Shown here: piece by piece, positions 30,818-42,149 of the stretch
Numbering within the stretch: the stretch's first letter is position 1
How the letters are laid out: each line of letters starts with the position of its first letter
The notes under the pieces: model-generated
Told to the model about the DNA's origin: nothing
What the model saw: the letters and a program-made list of their open reading frames with translations, nothing else
The model's database searches: none
Assembly (NCBI GenBank): GCA_021209875.1
Contig: JAGYVD010000001.1
Location: 3,472,001 to 3,536,000, forward strand
Length of the DNA stretch: 64,000 nucleotides
Reading direction: 5' to 3'
Origin: Rosellinia necatrix
Lineage: Eukaryota > Ascomycota > Sordariomycetes > Xylariales > Xylariaceae
Position numbers and translations under genes: made by a program

Positions 30818-31123
30818 ATGAACCTTGAGTCTATTCACCCTTACGAGATAGCATGCACGGGCTCCATCTATTTAGGGGCAGAGAAGGACTGGCCAGATCT
30901 GGTGAGCTATGGAGGTAAGCCCGTCGTCCTCTACACTGCGTTAGTATCAGGGGACGACGAAATGTCGCCTCGTCGCTGGAAAGCTTGGAATATGAGGCAG
31001 ATTCAGGTCCGGTGTCATTGCCATGATGACTACACTAATTACCTACCTACCTCCCTGACGACGATTCTTCCTGGTATTATGCCCGATGGCCGCCAAATCA
31101 TCAGCCAGGCCGGCAACGACTAA
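30818..31123 (+). other. Possible gene fragment, unrecognised
   Basis: A 101-codon frame beginning MNLESIHPYEIACTG. The first half, with KPVVLYTALVSGDDE then SPRRWKAWN, looks like real protein, and a donor-like GTCCGG follows at about 31007. The second half is low quality. It could be the 5' exon of a decayed gene; I cannot name a family. Confidence 0.25.
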
Positions 31124-31861
31124 CGAACGCTCCGGTTAATGATGTTGGAGATGACCCATTACTCAATGAGGTCCAGGCAATTATACGACACGCAATGTTG
31201 AACGCAGCGCCTGCATCTATCAGATGATGACTTTAGGTTACGTGAGCACGATCATGGCAACTGTGGGCTCCCCACGCTAGAAGTCTGCAAGTGCGACTGA
31301 ACAAAATACGAAAATCTATGGGTTACGGAAGCACGCCATCCCAGGTGGAGTTGTCATGTCTCTTTGATTGTTCATCAAGCTGTGGAAACGGTGGTGTTCT
31401 GGAATGCAGCTGCAGTAGCATGCCGCAACACTGCCGAAGGACAGAACGTTGGAGCGTCGGAGGCCTTGGGTCTGATCGATCCCCATGCGCTCAGTCAGAC
31501 GCGGATAGGCTATAATTTGATCATGGTCCTTTCCTTGTTGGTAATTGCATTGTCCAGTCCAATGACTAGTTAGTCAATGCTTTGAGCTTACGCGAGCACG
31601 CAATGATCCATACGCAATTTGAACATAGCGATTGCCGGGTTACTGAGGCTGACACTAATTCCTTAAAACCTGGTATCTTTACAAACAGGGCTTATATAAG
31701 TTCCATCCTGAATGGATTGTTGCAACGAAGTCGTTGATTTTGTGTCGTGTCTGCGGATCAACAAGCGATCAGGTCAACTTACTTTGGGTGTACAAATGCA
31801 ATCTAAAGCACCTGCGCCACAATAGCCCGCCACAGCACTAGGTAACCACTGTGTATACATA

Positions 31862-32016
31862 TATAATAGCTAAAATAACTCGACAAATGTTTGGCTTATG
31901 ATAACGTAACGTATATTAATTAATATAACTAGTTATAGCTAATATAAACATCTATCGATTAATCTATGCTTTATTATCGTTAGGTCAATATTTGCTAAGT
32001 TATTCTAGTTATAATA
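31862..32016. repeat. AT-rich foldback element
   Basis: The left arm (ATAATAGCTAAAATAACT, continuing with ACAAATGTTTGG) pairs imperfectly with the reverse complement of the right arm (ATTATAACTAGAATAACT, then GCAAATATTGACC). Many of the mismatches are C/T or G/A differences. The total length is about 155 bp with an A/T-rich centre. Confidence 0.55.
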
Positions 32017-32908
32017 AAAACATCTAAGTAAATGGGCACGTAGTTGGAGGGGGCCAACCTCGGTTGATCTGTACACTACATAGTAGGCTCAAGACTGGGG
32101 GGGTCTGGCCCAGGTGAAAGATACTTACATAGGATTCCATAGGTACCGATATCCATACAATAGGTACTTCGTACCTACCTACAAGATCGACTTTAATTTC
32201 TTGGCAAGTATCACCCCTCCGTACAGGTTACACTATCCACGTACATAGGTACCTTACCCCACAGAGATAATTATAGTACCTAGGTAGGTCGGCTGTACCA
32301 TACATAAGCTAGGTATTTAGGTACATAAGTGGGGAGGCAATGCAATGCCTACCTACCTACCTAAGGTTAGACAACTTCAAGTTGGGAAAGCAAGATCAAG
32401 CTGCCAACCCGTCACTATAAACCTCCATGAACAAACACCATAACCCTAAAGCGAATAAATATCTGGGTTACATACCGCGATAGTGATCCAGGCCGCGCTT
32501 AACATGGACTCATGAATCCTGTCTCTTGATGAAGATCTAGATAGCAGGCATGGTAGGATGACTGGTTTATTTGGTATGACTGGGGTCACCGAACAGGCGA
32601 ATGGGCGAGGGCGAATAGACGCTCCGGCGTCTTAAGGTATGATTTCACTGCTTAACATGATACTTGGTTTCCCGGAATAAGGGTTGCTTGCGAAAATATG
32701 AGAAGATTATACCTATTTCCCTTCGTCCCCGTGTTAGCTTGACGTGCCCAACATATGCTGGCTGAGACACGGTGATATGAGACGGCCACACACAATGTAA
32801 CAGAGTACCTATGCCATCCTTGTTGACTTTGTGTTCCTTCGTGTTCTTGATTTGTGTGGGTGGTTTACAAAACAAAATATTCCGAGAAAAGCGCTCGCAC
32901 GTGAGGAG

Positions 32909-32933
32909 TTTTTTTTTTTTAAAAAAAAAAAAA
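32909..32933. repeat. T12/A13 palindrome
   Basis: Twelve T are immediately followed by thirteen A, giving a perfect self-complementary run. Confidence 0.9.
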
Positions 32934-33140
32934 TCAAAAAAAAATCATGTGGCATCATACATTTGAGTCAGTATTAACTAACGTCAAGGCCTCAGACACA
33001 TGTGTGCGCCTATAAACAGCATGAATGTAGCGCAGTCGCATTTCCGCTATCTAAATGGAAAGCCGAGGTGAATCTCCTCGCAATGGCGTTTGCTATTTGG
33101 CTCTATCACTATCCACCCTCAGACTTGTAACCACCGACTT

Positions 33141-34478
33141 CTATTTTTGCTTCGAATCTAGGGAGTAGAGGGCCCCGGCCGAAAACACCACCACAGCCCC
33201 AAATAATGTCCCTGCGGCGAGGCGATTGCCGAAGAGCCAAATGCTCAGCAGCAAACTCACCAGCTTGCGTATATTCAACACAATCGTGACAGTCAGCGCC
33301 GAAGACGACGCGGCCAATAGATTGACGCCTCGGATACAGGCATATTGTGTGAGAACATTCAGCGCCAGATACGTTACCTGGCTGGGAATGTAGATGCCCT
33401 CCGCTGCCTTCTGCCAACCTTCCGGTAAAGTCATCAGACTCGCCTGGTCTATCGGAAGCCGCAGTACCAACGGCGGGCTGTCCACAAGACGCATGAATTG
33501 ACGAACTAGAGACCTCGTAAATGGTATAAAGAGTGGAAGAGACAGTAAATGGGAGTAAAACAAGTTTTCCTTCCACTGAGGCCCGTATTGCCTGTAAGTT
33601 TCTTCCGTATAAAGGCCCATGACCGCGGATAGGGCTTGGGCAATAAAAAGAATACCAAGACCTGTGCTAAAGCTTGGCGTCGACATTTGCTGAGGCGATT
33701 CGGGCGTAAACTGCTTTGGGTAACGTTAGTCTCTAGGTGATGGCCTGTTAAGGCTATGGGAGAAGATTGGTGGGTGGGGGGCTCACCTTAGTTTGTGCAT
33801 CCGACCAAGCCGCTGTTATGACGCCAATTGTCAATAACACTACTGCGGTGACCTGAATCCGGGAGTATCTCTTGCCGTAAAGACGACCAGCTACAATGGT
33901 AGTGATGCTACCTCCGGAACGCAATATAATATGAACAGGAACTGAGATGTCGTAACTAAACGCGTGGTTGTTGAGCAGGTTAATAGTGAAGAAAAGCACA
34001 ATGTTGAGTATCCAGCGCCGAATTGGAACCCGGTTCGGTCTGATGAAGAAAGGGGGCCTGGTAGCATCGAACTGCGAGACATATCCTGTGATTGCGACGA
34101 AGAGGAACTGCACAAACGTCAAAAGTGTGCCTAGAAGAGCCATCTAGTGAGTGTCTATTCGAACGCAAATGGGGGGCATGACGACTTCAGTGCTATGGGC
34201 ATCGTACCGCTCGCTGGTTCAACCCTATTGAATAGTCAGGAACAATCACACGGAAACGGCTAGGCGCAGCAGAGGGGCCGCGCTCACTTAACGATGGCCT
34301 CAAGGGCGAAGACCTGTATCTCCGACTTGAATCAGCTCCCGGCCCAGCAGAAATAGGCGGACGGCAGGGTGGCGTGACACACATTCGAACAACAACCGCC
34401 GAAGATGAGGCCCAGCATGGCCCCGACAGTCAGCCATTGTGGGATAGTCTCGATGAAGATACGGCCGGCGAGGCCCAT
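33141..34478 (-). CDS. YEA4: UDP-N-acetylglucosamine transporter (UAA family, Yea4/SLC35B4-like)
   Basis: Five minus-strand exons: 34478-34383, 34313-34288 (26 bp), 34224-34208 (17 bp), 34130-33787 and 33713-33141, giving 351 aa. All introns are GT-AG, 63-77 bp, and all phases agree. Exon 1 encodes the first membrane helix (QWLTVGAMLGLIFGGCCSN); the micro-exons give VFALEAIVK and VEPASG; exon 4 starts TLLTFVQFLFVAI, continues with RPPFFIRPNRVPIRRW and HAFSYDISVPVHIILRSGG, and the last exon ends with several helices. These match UAA-type nucleotide-sugar transporters such as yeast Yea4, which bring UDP-GlcNAc into the ER or Golgi lumen for chitin and glycan synthesis. About ten membrane helices are expected. 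The substrate is inferred from family resemblance. Confidence 0.9.
33714..33786 (-). other. YEA4 intron 4
   Basis: GTGAGC donor and CAAAG acceptor. The phase-0 splice joins DAQTK to QFTPESP. Confidence 0.85.
34131..34382 (-). other. YEA4 micro-exon region with introns 1-3
   Basis: Three introns (34382-34314, 34287-34225, 34207-34131) surround coding micro-exons of 26 and 17 bp. Reading SN-VFALEAIVK-VEPASG-TLLTF through them is phase-consistent, which strongly supports the model. Confidence 0.85.
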
Positions 34479-36858
34479 AAGTTTGGAATGGGTCGATCGT
34501 TGGTCGTGTATACCGTACAGTTCAGCCTTCTCAAGGGAAGGGCCAGCATTAATAACCTTCGGCGTGACAACGCCCCCGCTGCGGGAGACGGCATGCGACT
34601 CGCGCAGAGTCTGGCGCCTTCGGGGAGCCGAGTGGGCCGTCATTTCGGCGAAGCCACCGTTGTAGAACGGGTAGCGGGCGTGGTTCGAGGCGAGGGGGGC
34701 ACGTTATACGTAACTAGGGAGTGTGTTGGTCAAGAGGAGAGCCGCAATATGAGCTGCACTGGTATCGGGTCAGCTGAGTGGCATGATAGATGATCGACCG
34801 TGATTCCGGCGGGGCTGGAGCGGGCTGAGGCAGCTCGAAGAAGAAGCAGAAGGGGAAGAAGAAGAAGAGGAGGAGGAGGAGGAGGAGGAGGAGGAGGAGG
34901 AAGCGGAAGAGGAAGAATCCGACAAGAAGAGCGGAGGAGCAGCGGGCAGCGGGCAGCGGGCAGCAACAAGCTATTGTGTATTGCGCGCTGGCTGCCGGGC
35001 CCGGGCGTCATCCCGATGACCCTGGTTGCTAGGTAGGTAAGCTAACTTACCATCCCTCGAGGTATCTGGCTAATTGAGATTATGTATATCGGTTCTCGGC
35101 GCATGCGTGCAAACGCGGCAGGCTTCTTGACAGCAATTGCCAAAACCCCTCTGCCCTACAGACCTGGCGGCTTGATATTCACACTGCGCTCGGGGGGGAC
35201 AGGTTGCCGGTATCAGAGCTCGGCTGAGGGCTGCAGTACAAGAATGTCAATGAGCAGGCAGGCAGGCAATCTGTTGGTTTGGGGTGACAGGCAGGTGGGC
35301 GATGACTTGCCTATGTGGCTTGATTGTGCCTCGTTCATTTTTCCAGGATGCCTGCGGAAGTACCTCCCTACCCAGCCCAGCGGGGTGCAGGGCGGGTACC
35401 TGCCGACGGGTATTGAACAGACACCTACCTACCTACTACCTGGGTAGGTACCTAGGTACATACTTACATATACCTACCTAGGTAGGTACCTGACTTGGGT
35501 GGTTAAACTACTTGGGCACCTTAAGTGGGCTAGATCAAGTAGGTCAATTGGTACTGTCTTGACCGTGACTGCATTCTGCCAACAGCCCACATGGAGCTCA
35601 TGTGAAAGTAGACCCAAAGTTATCTCACAAATACATAAGTAAATAGGTAATTCCCTAAATACCGAGCAGTTAGAGAAGTCGGTGACTATCTAGGTACCTA
35701 TATCATCTACATGAATACCCAGGTACCTAACTTATATAGACAGGGGCTGTATCAAGTAGGTTGGTAGGTACCTACGTAGGTAATGTAGCCTACCTACGTA
35801 CATAACACTACCTAATAGATCGAGTCTTATAATTCTGCCACCAGCGAGCAACCTTAGCAGAGTATCCCGGATATTAAAAAGGACATCTATTTGACCTCAT
35901 TCCTTTGTATACCTCGATACCTCATGATAAATCCAAGATAGTAATTATCCAATGGACGTGTTACTTACCTGTTAGATAATCAACAAATACAACGATGAAA
36001 TGAGAAGAAAAAAAGCAGCCCGTGGCAAACAGATGCAAGAAAGGAAGTGTGTTTACGTAGACGCAGGATGATTTCATTACTTCCACCACCGGCACCGGCT
36101 GGCACCAGCACCCCTTCTGGCACAGTGTTGTTGCTTAGGATGACTATACCATCTGGCCGCAGGTGATTGGGGTATGGATATCCACTTGGTAGATAATTGT
36201 CTGGCCTCCACGTCGTGGCTGCGTGCGGGCGATGACGAAGTTACAACAAGAGCCATCATGGGCATGGTGCGATGATGCTTACCGTCAAACTGGCCGCTGC
36301 TTACTCTACTAAATATGGGTGGGCATTCACAAGCACCCCCGGCGCCAATCCATTCGTGCTGATAGTCTGTTTTTTAACATCTATGCTGTTGGGGCAATGA
36401 TAACAATGTCGTTACCGCTATACGGAGGTGCCCACTGACGGAATCACCGTCTCCTCACATGCTCATCCTACACGTAGTTGCCATGTCCTCCCATATTGAT
36501 TTTTGCTGCATTCCACCTAGATATGCTATGGCCAGGACTCACCATTCCCATCCTATACGCATCTCTGCGTTGTGAAATAACGTCATCTCATATGCAACAC
36601 GTCTATTATCATCGAACAGGGCATTATATTGTCGCTCTATGTGTAAGCAATAGCGGAGGTGTTCGGGTGATCGAATGCTGGGGAGAAATCCTGTACGCTA
36701 GTGTGGGCCGTGAAGCCAGCGGGGAGGGACACCGCCGGATCATCAATCCCCATTCCATTCATTCTTGCAAAGCAGGCCAACATCCTCATGATCGGCCAAG
36801 GATGCGGCTAGCACGTGGCGCGATGGTAGAAAGGGATGAGACGATACGTTGCTTGTTT
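34479..36858. other. Intergenic region with simple repeats
   Basis: Holds a GAA/GGA trinucleotide tract (about 34836-34915), a tandem GCGGGCA 7-mer (34940-34964) and strong CCTA/TAGG palindromes at 35425-35490 and 35690-35800. No gene is supported. Confidence 0.55.
34836..34964. repeat. GAA/GGA tract followed by GCGGGCA tandem
   Basis: Long purine trinucleotide run (AGAAG, then GGA repeated) and three to four copies of the 7-mer AGCGGGC. Located about 360-490 bp upstream of YEA4. Confidence 0.85.
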
Positions 36859-38696
36859 CTATAGCGCCGAAAAGACAAACAGCTGTCTGAAGTCAGTCTC
36901 CTGGAGTTCAATCAAAGGGGAGGGGCATTGTTTGCGATGGCTTACATTGTTGGTTGCGGCAATCGCGATGCTGTCTTCGAACGGGTGCCAGCTCATGTGC
37001 AGGATCTTTTTGTTGAAATCGATCTGGTCTGCGTCGGTCTCCTTTCGCATCCTCTGCCCCTGACCTGCCCCGGCCGCTGGGCTGCCTGCACGTGATCCAC
37101 CCTTCTTACTGCCGTTCGTCGCCGTGGGGCTTGTTGACGAGTTGATGGGCGTCGGTATGCCGACCTTCTTCGCTTTGAAGGCGGATTTATCGGCCTGTAA
37201 AACGACCTCTGTCTCCTTCTCTGGATCTGATGGATATATCATGAAATTATTATTATAACTTCCGGTCATGACATTCTTAGCATCCCCAGAAAAGACGACC
37301 TCAAACTTGTCGAATATACTGTCGTTCTCGTACGTGTCGCAGAGCCTAGGCCGGAGGTGTTCATGAATGGGTATCGTCTTTACCGGCTGCCGTTCCATGT
37401 TGACGTCCCAAATCTTCACAGTGAGGTAGTCACGAGACAGGATATATCTACCGTTGTGAGAAAAGCGCACGTCAGATATAGACGATATGATTTCTGAGAA
37501 GAACGATCTCGAGGAAGGATCTTCTTCTTGTTCAAACACTACCAGGTAGGTTAGCAGAGATGAGCTATTGCTATCACGGATGTCATTCGTACGTACGCTT
37601 AGCGTGCTGGTCGCAGAGGGCACTCTCGCGCATGTCGGCTAGCTTGATAGTACCCTTGGAGCTGGCGTACATGAACCAATTGCAGCTGACGGGGTGGAAC
37701 TCAGCGGCAGTAATGACTTCGGTGAGTTCTTCCATGTTCGCGGGCTTGATGTCTACAATGTTGAAACTCTGGTCCTGGATGTTCAAATTCCACAGGTTGA
37801 TGCGTAGATCATCGCTACTTATAAAAGTTTCGCCATCACTGTTGACCGAGATACTATTGATATGGTAGGCATGTGCGTTGGCGTAGGTGCGCCGGGGGAC
37901 CGCCGCCACAACCGTGTCATGGTGTGTCAGGCGTGGCAACTTGAGTTCCCCGGCGGTCTTGAACGAGGTCTGTAAGAGCGGCCGAGGAGCTCCACCACCC
38001 ACGCCGGCTATATTCCCTGGCGTGACATCTTGTGATAGGTTGTTTTCGGCTACCACCTTAAGCGACTTCTCGAAAACTTTCCAGAGCTTTATTGTCTTAT
38101 CATTGGTAGACAGGAGGTAGTGCGAAGCATTTTGACGGGGGCACCACTTGATCTTGTTGATTTTCTCTTCTATCTCGAGGGACTTTAGATAATCGAACTC
38201 TGGCTCGTGTGACTGGAATTCTGTGTGGAACTTGTATTCGCAGGTTTTCTTCTGCACTGCTGTTAGAACTGGATGAAGCTTGAGAATCCAGAAGGGATAT
38301 CGAGGTTCTACCACGAAGGTGGCGAACTAACCGTCTCATTTCTCTCAAACAGCACAACCCGACCTCCTTTGTCTCCGGTTGCAAGATAATTGCCTGTATG
38401 ATCAAATTCGACTGTAGATATGATATCGGCTATGTCCACCTACGTTAGCAGGGGGTGCAGACAATACATGCGAACGGCAAATACGCCGAGGCGGCTCGAG
38501 TCCTGGGGTGGCAGAGGAACGGAGGAGGAGGGGAGGGGGGGACACACACCTTCTGTTATGTCCTCGACATCGCCCTTGTCACCGAAACACCTGTACGAGT
38601 TAGCGCACGTAGTAGTGCAGGATCCGAGGCAAGTCGTAGAAGAGGGGTTTTAACGAACTGCGTAAATTTCCAAACGGTCGCGTCGGCGTCGGCCAT
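36859..38696 (-). CDS. CDC55: PP2A regulatory B subunit (B55/Cdc55)
   Basis: Six minus-strand exons: 38696-38659, 38590-38550, 38429-38332, 38251-37597, 37538-36946 and 36882-36859, giving 482 aa. All junctions keep phase. The reading runs [13 protein letters not shown] / [13 protein letters not shown] / [23 protein letters not shown], then [16 protein letters not shown], near-identical to other B55 proteins. Seven WD40 blades follow (for example [39 protein letters not shown]). Between residues about 395 and 435 there is a Ser/Gly/Pro-rich insertion typical of fungal Cdc55. The terminal exon encodes only LFVFSAL and the stop. Cdc55 targets the PP2A catalytic core to substrates in mitosis and stress signalling. 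Intron 1 uses an unusual GTTCGT donor. Confidence 0.95.
36883..36945 (-). other. CDC55 intron 5
   Basis: GTAAGC to ACAG. It separates AATNN from the 24-bp final exon LFVFSAL. Confidence 0.82.
37539..37596 (-). other. CDC55 intron 4
   Basis: GTACGT donor, TGCTAACC branch site and TAG acceptor. The phase-1 splice gives DQHAK-LFEQEEDP. Confidence 0.85.
38252..38658 (-). other. CDC55 5' intron-rich region (introns 1-3)
   Basis: Introns are 38658-38591 (GTTCGT), 38549-38430 (GTGTGT) and 38331-38252 (GTTAGT), surrounding coding exons of 41 and 98 bp that encode the start of the first WD40 blade. Confidence 0.8.
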
Positions 38697-41600
38697 GCTT
38701 GGTGCGGGAATGAGCAACAAGGTGGCAGCGTGGTGCGAGGGGGTGAGGTTGCGATGAGGCTGCTGGGGATGCGCCCTGGCCGGGTGAGGGTTAGCATGCA
38801 CCCTAAGGCGGCGGGGCGGGCAGAGGTTGCAAGGAGAGGGAGTGGCAAGAAAATACCTGAACGCAGCCGGAGACAACAGAGAGTTGAGCGATGATGGTAG
38901 AGCGCACGGCGAGTTGGGAGGGCCGTGGGGTAGTGGTGGGAATGATGATGATGATGATGATAATGCGCAAGGGTTTGACGTGGATAGGTTTTGGCGGAAC
39001 GACGGATTAGTAGGTGAGGTGGTAGGTAGCGGTACACTAACTACTGCCAGGTTACCCTATTAGGCCGAAGAGGTATGGAGGCCGGAGTTCGAAGCTGGCT
39101 GGTCGACTAGGCGAGGCACTACCAACCAACATTAGTCCAAGTCAAAGGAGCCTGTCGGAGGGGTACGGTAAAGTTAGTGGTTAGGTACCCAAGATACCTA
39201 CGCAGGTAAGTAGGTCGTATTCCAGCAACCCAAAAATGCTTAAGGCGTCACTTTGAAGACGACTCGGGGGGAAGGGAGGTGGGGGGCTTGTACAGTTAGG
39301 CACGAGTACATTGATGTACACTTAACATTACCTACCTACCAGGTATCTACGGATATCTACCAGGTAGGTAATGGGCATTGTAAGCCCCGGAAGGCGTGTG
39401 TATCTGTCTTGGTGAGTTCACCTAAACTAGGTAAGTAACATATACCTAATGCTGATAGGTATGCCTTAGGTACCTACTAGTAGGTCAGGATAGGTACCTG
39501 ATAGGGAACTGAACATTGATTGATATAGCCCAACTGCTAGATCTTCCTAGCCGAGGCGATAGCAAAGATACGATCTGACCTGAAGCATCGATTAATGATT
39601 TCGGTCAAACAAGTTCGGGTTTTCAGAACTAACGTTCGGCTTTCCGCTCGGTATCCCGTCGATAGTAGGTATACTTTGGAGGCAAGTACGTACCTACCTA
39701 GGTAGGTAGGTAGGTATGAAAACGGGCTTCACGAGCCTATTAGAGAGGAATGATGTAAGAGGGGCTACCTAAAGTACCTATATTTGCATCCTTACCTACC
39801 TAGGTAGCCCAATCAGCCCCTCCTCGCATTGCTACCCGTCAAGTAGTGGCGAGTACGTTGAAAAGAAAATCTGATACTACCTGGAATTATATTACTAGGA
39901 TGACTGGGTAACGTGGCCATGCATTTGCATATAACAGCCTAACCTACGTATTTCTTCTGTGGCTCATATAAAGAGGCAGTTAGGTACCTACCTGCCTACC
40001 TACCTACCTCTAGGTATCGAGAAAGGTGTCTGTCAACCTAATCGTACCTGTATAGTGGGGTAATCAATCGACTTTGTCTTATCTATAAGTAAGTACATAG
40101 GTACCTACCTACTTTCAGAACATAAGTAAGCAGGTAGGTAGGTATTATACTCGACACGCTCTCAGGATAACAAAAAGGAAAGAGCGAGTTGAACGGTCAT
40201 ACTAGAGCCCACCTAGCATCCAAGTTTTCTGTCTAGCCGGCGTATATTCTCTTGGATGCCCCGTTCTTGCCAACATCGTGTGACGATATTTATGGAGCGG
40301 TCACTACAGGGAGCCTTGCGCCTAGTCTTCTTCAATGTATGTATATATCTTCGGGAGGGGCTGCTGCCAGGGCGATGGATAAGGCAATGACTGGTTGGGG
40401 TGTCTTCGGCAAGGCTGGTCCCCCGCTTCGGCAACGGTGCGTCTCATGCACCCAAGCTTTTTGAATGCTCAGCCGCGGCTTGATGGTACATTTAAACAAA
40501 TGGAAAAACGATGGCAACACGAGTCAGATTTTGCCAGAAGCTTAAATTAATTGCACATACAAGCAGCGAGACGAAACCGACAGCACTTGACATATGCAAA
40601 CCGGAAAACCTAGAATGTCTAGGGGGCGTTATCCCATTGAATACCGCCCGAACTCATTGGTGCTCCTCTTTGCAACTATAATAACTCTGCATGGAAGATG
40701 GCCGGCGTAGTTGATCCGGTCGAAGCAGACCCACCAGTTAAGACGGGCGACAACATACGAAACTAGGTACCCGACGAAATGGGGCTGTCGCAATTACGGA
40801 GAGCATTCTCTGAGGAGAAACGATCGCCGAATAATTGTTAGGATGGTATGCTAAGCTTCGTTCTTGATATGTAACGAGGAATGTTGCATCGCTATGCACG
40901 GGAAGTAGTCCGATTAAGTTGTCCAGGGGACTGATACTACCTACGGGGCAAGTCAGTCGAGTTCGTAGCAGCGTCACGGAAACAGCCTTCCGTCCACTCG
41001 GCTCCGAATTCCCTAGATATTTTAGCAACCACAGCCTGAAGGGCAGAACACCATCAACCACATCACGTTTGATGCCTAGAAAGGCATGGTTAGTCATGGG
41101 CTCCCAAGTGCAATGAATATTCTGCATATTTGATGATGGAATTGCTAATTTAGAGAATTCGACTGCCGATCTTGCTAGATTGAATAATTGTATTAGGCGT
41201 CAAGTTGAATCAAACAATATATCGCCCCAGGTTAGGTCTTAGATGACACGAACCACGAACGTATTGAAAGCATCTACATACAAGCAAGTACCTACTTGGT
41301 TGCCCATAGGTGGAGTATGCCGGGAGTGGGTCAGCACTACAAAAGAACACTTTTCAGCAGTCGTTAGTCAAGTGCCTAGATACTATCTATACTAGAATTA
41401 TTCCAACCTGGTCAATCCGTTTCCGGTATTCACTTGGTGCACTATTATTGCCTAGGTCTAACCCAAGCACATGGGGGCGGCCAATTGCGCGATCTACAAA
41501 TTTCACGCATGCCATCCACCCACTATCTGACCGGGACCTTTCTAGGATACACCTACATGCCGGCCTTCTCAGCACTGTACGACGACTTGTCGAAGGTCCA

Positions 41601-42149
41601 AGGACAATGGGTGGGGCCTTAGAACAAGAGGTACCTAGGTATAGCATACCTACTGGAACGAACATGTAATGCCTGTGGATCCTAGGTGTAAATAAACCTG
41701 CATTTTTTAGCAGCAGTCGCATTAGTCGCAGCTAAGATACCGCCTCTGGCCGAAAGCTCTTACGCCATACACTTCTGCCCTTACCGATGCACCGAACCAA
41801 CAGGTCCTAGATTGAACATCGACGTCTTCGTAGTGCACTACCTGACCTCTCAACCATCCATAACTGCCGAGGGGCACAAGGCACCTTATCACCATATGTC
41901 CTTTCTCACAGAGTCCACGATCCCGCCACTGCAACCCTGTTTTTGTTCTCTTGTGTCCGCCTAAATCGAGATTCCCACGCCTGGCGAGGCAAAAGCTGCA
42001 CGAGCTGCGAAGGCTTTGGGCGGAAAAAAAAAAGTGAAAAAGAGGGACTTTATATCGTCACCATCTACACACGCCCGTCTACCGTGGTCTTCCCCTACCA
42101 ACACCGGGCCCCGGCCTTCTCTCTCTTCGATTCTTGTAATTAATTGACC
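38697..42149. other. 3.4-kb gene-free stretch
   Basis: Between the divergent CDC55 and DNM1. Contains an ATG/CAT triplet run near 38940-38965, and dense CCTA/TAGG palindromes at 39330-39500, 39685-39720, 39795 and 39980-40145. Several short frames, none with domain features. Confidence 0.6.
39330..40145. repeat. Dense CCTA/TAGG palindrome cluster
   Basis: Multiple uninterrupted runs such as TACCTACCTAGGTAGGTAGG near 39692-39716, and similar ones around 39360, 39475, 39990-40015 and 40100-40145. Confidence 0.85.

Larger units (their letters stand above)
30220..33140. other. Gene-poor accessory stretch
   Basis: Contains a GAGAG tandem (about 30530-30556), a 101-codon plus-strand frame at 30818-31123 with a possibly real N-terminal segment (KPVVLYTALVSGDDE) but no recognised family, a foldback AT-rich repeat at 31862-32016, CCTA/TAGG tracts at 32150-32370 and a T12/A13 palindrome at 32909-32933. 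No gene is supported. Confidence 0.5.

Noticed and set aside
39685..39720. TAGG runs as an interstitial telomere
   Set aside because: The unit is TAGG/CCTA in palindromic arrangement, not the TTAGGG repeat of filamentous fungi.
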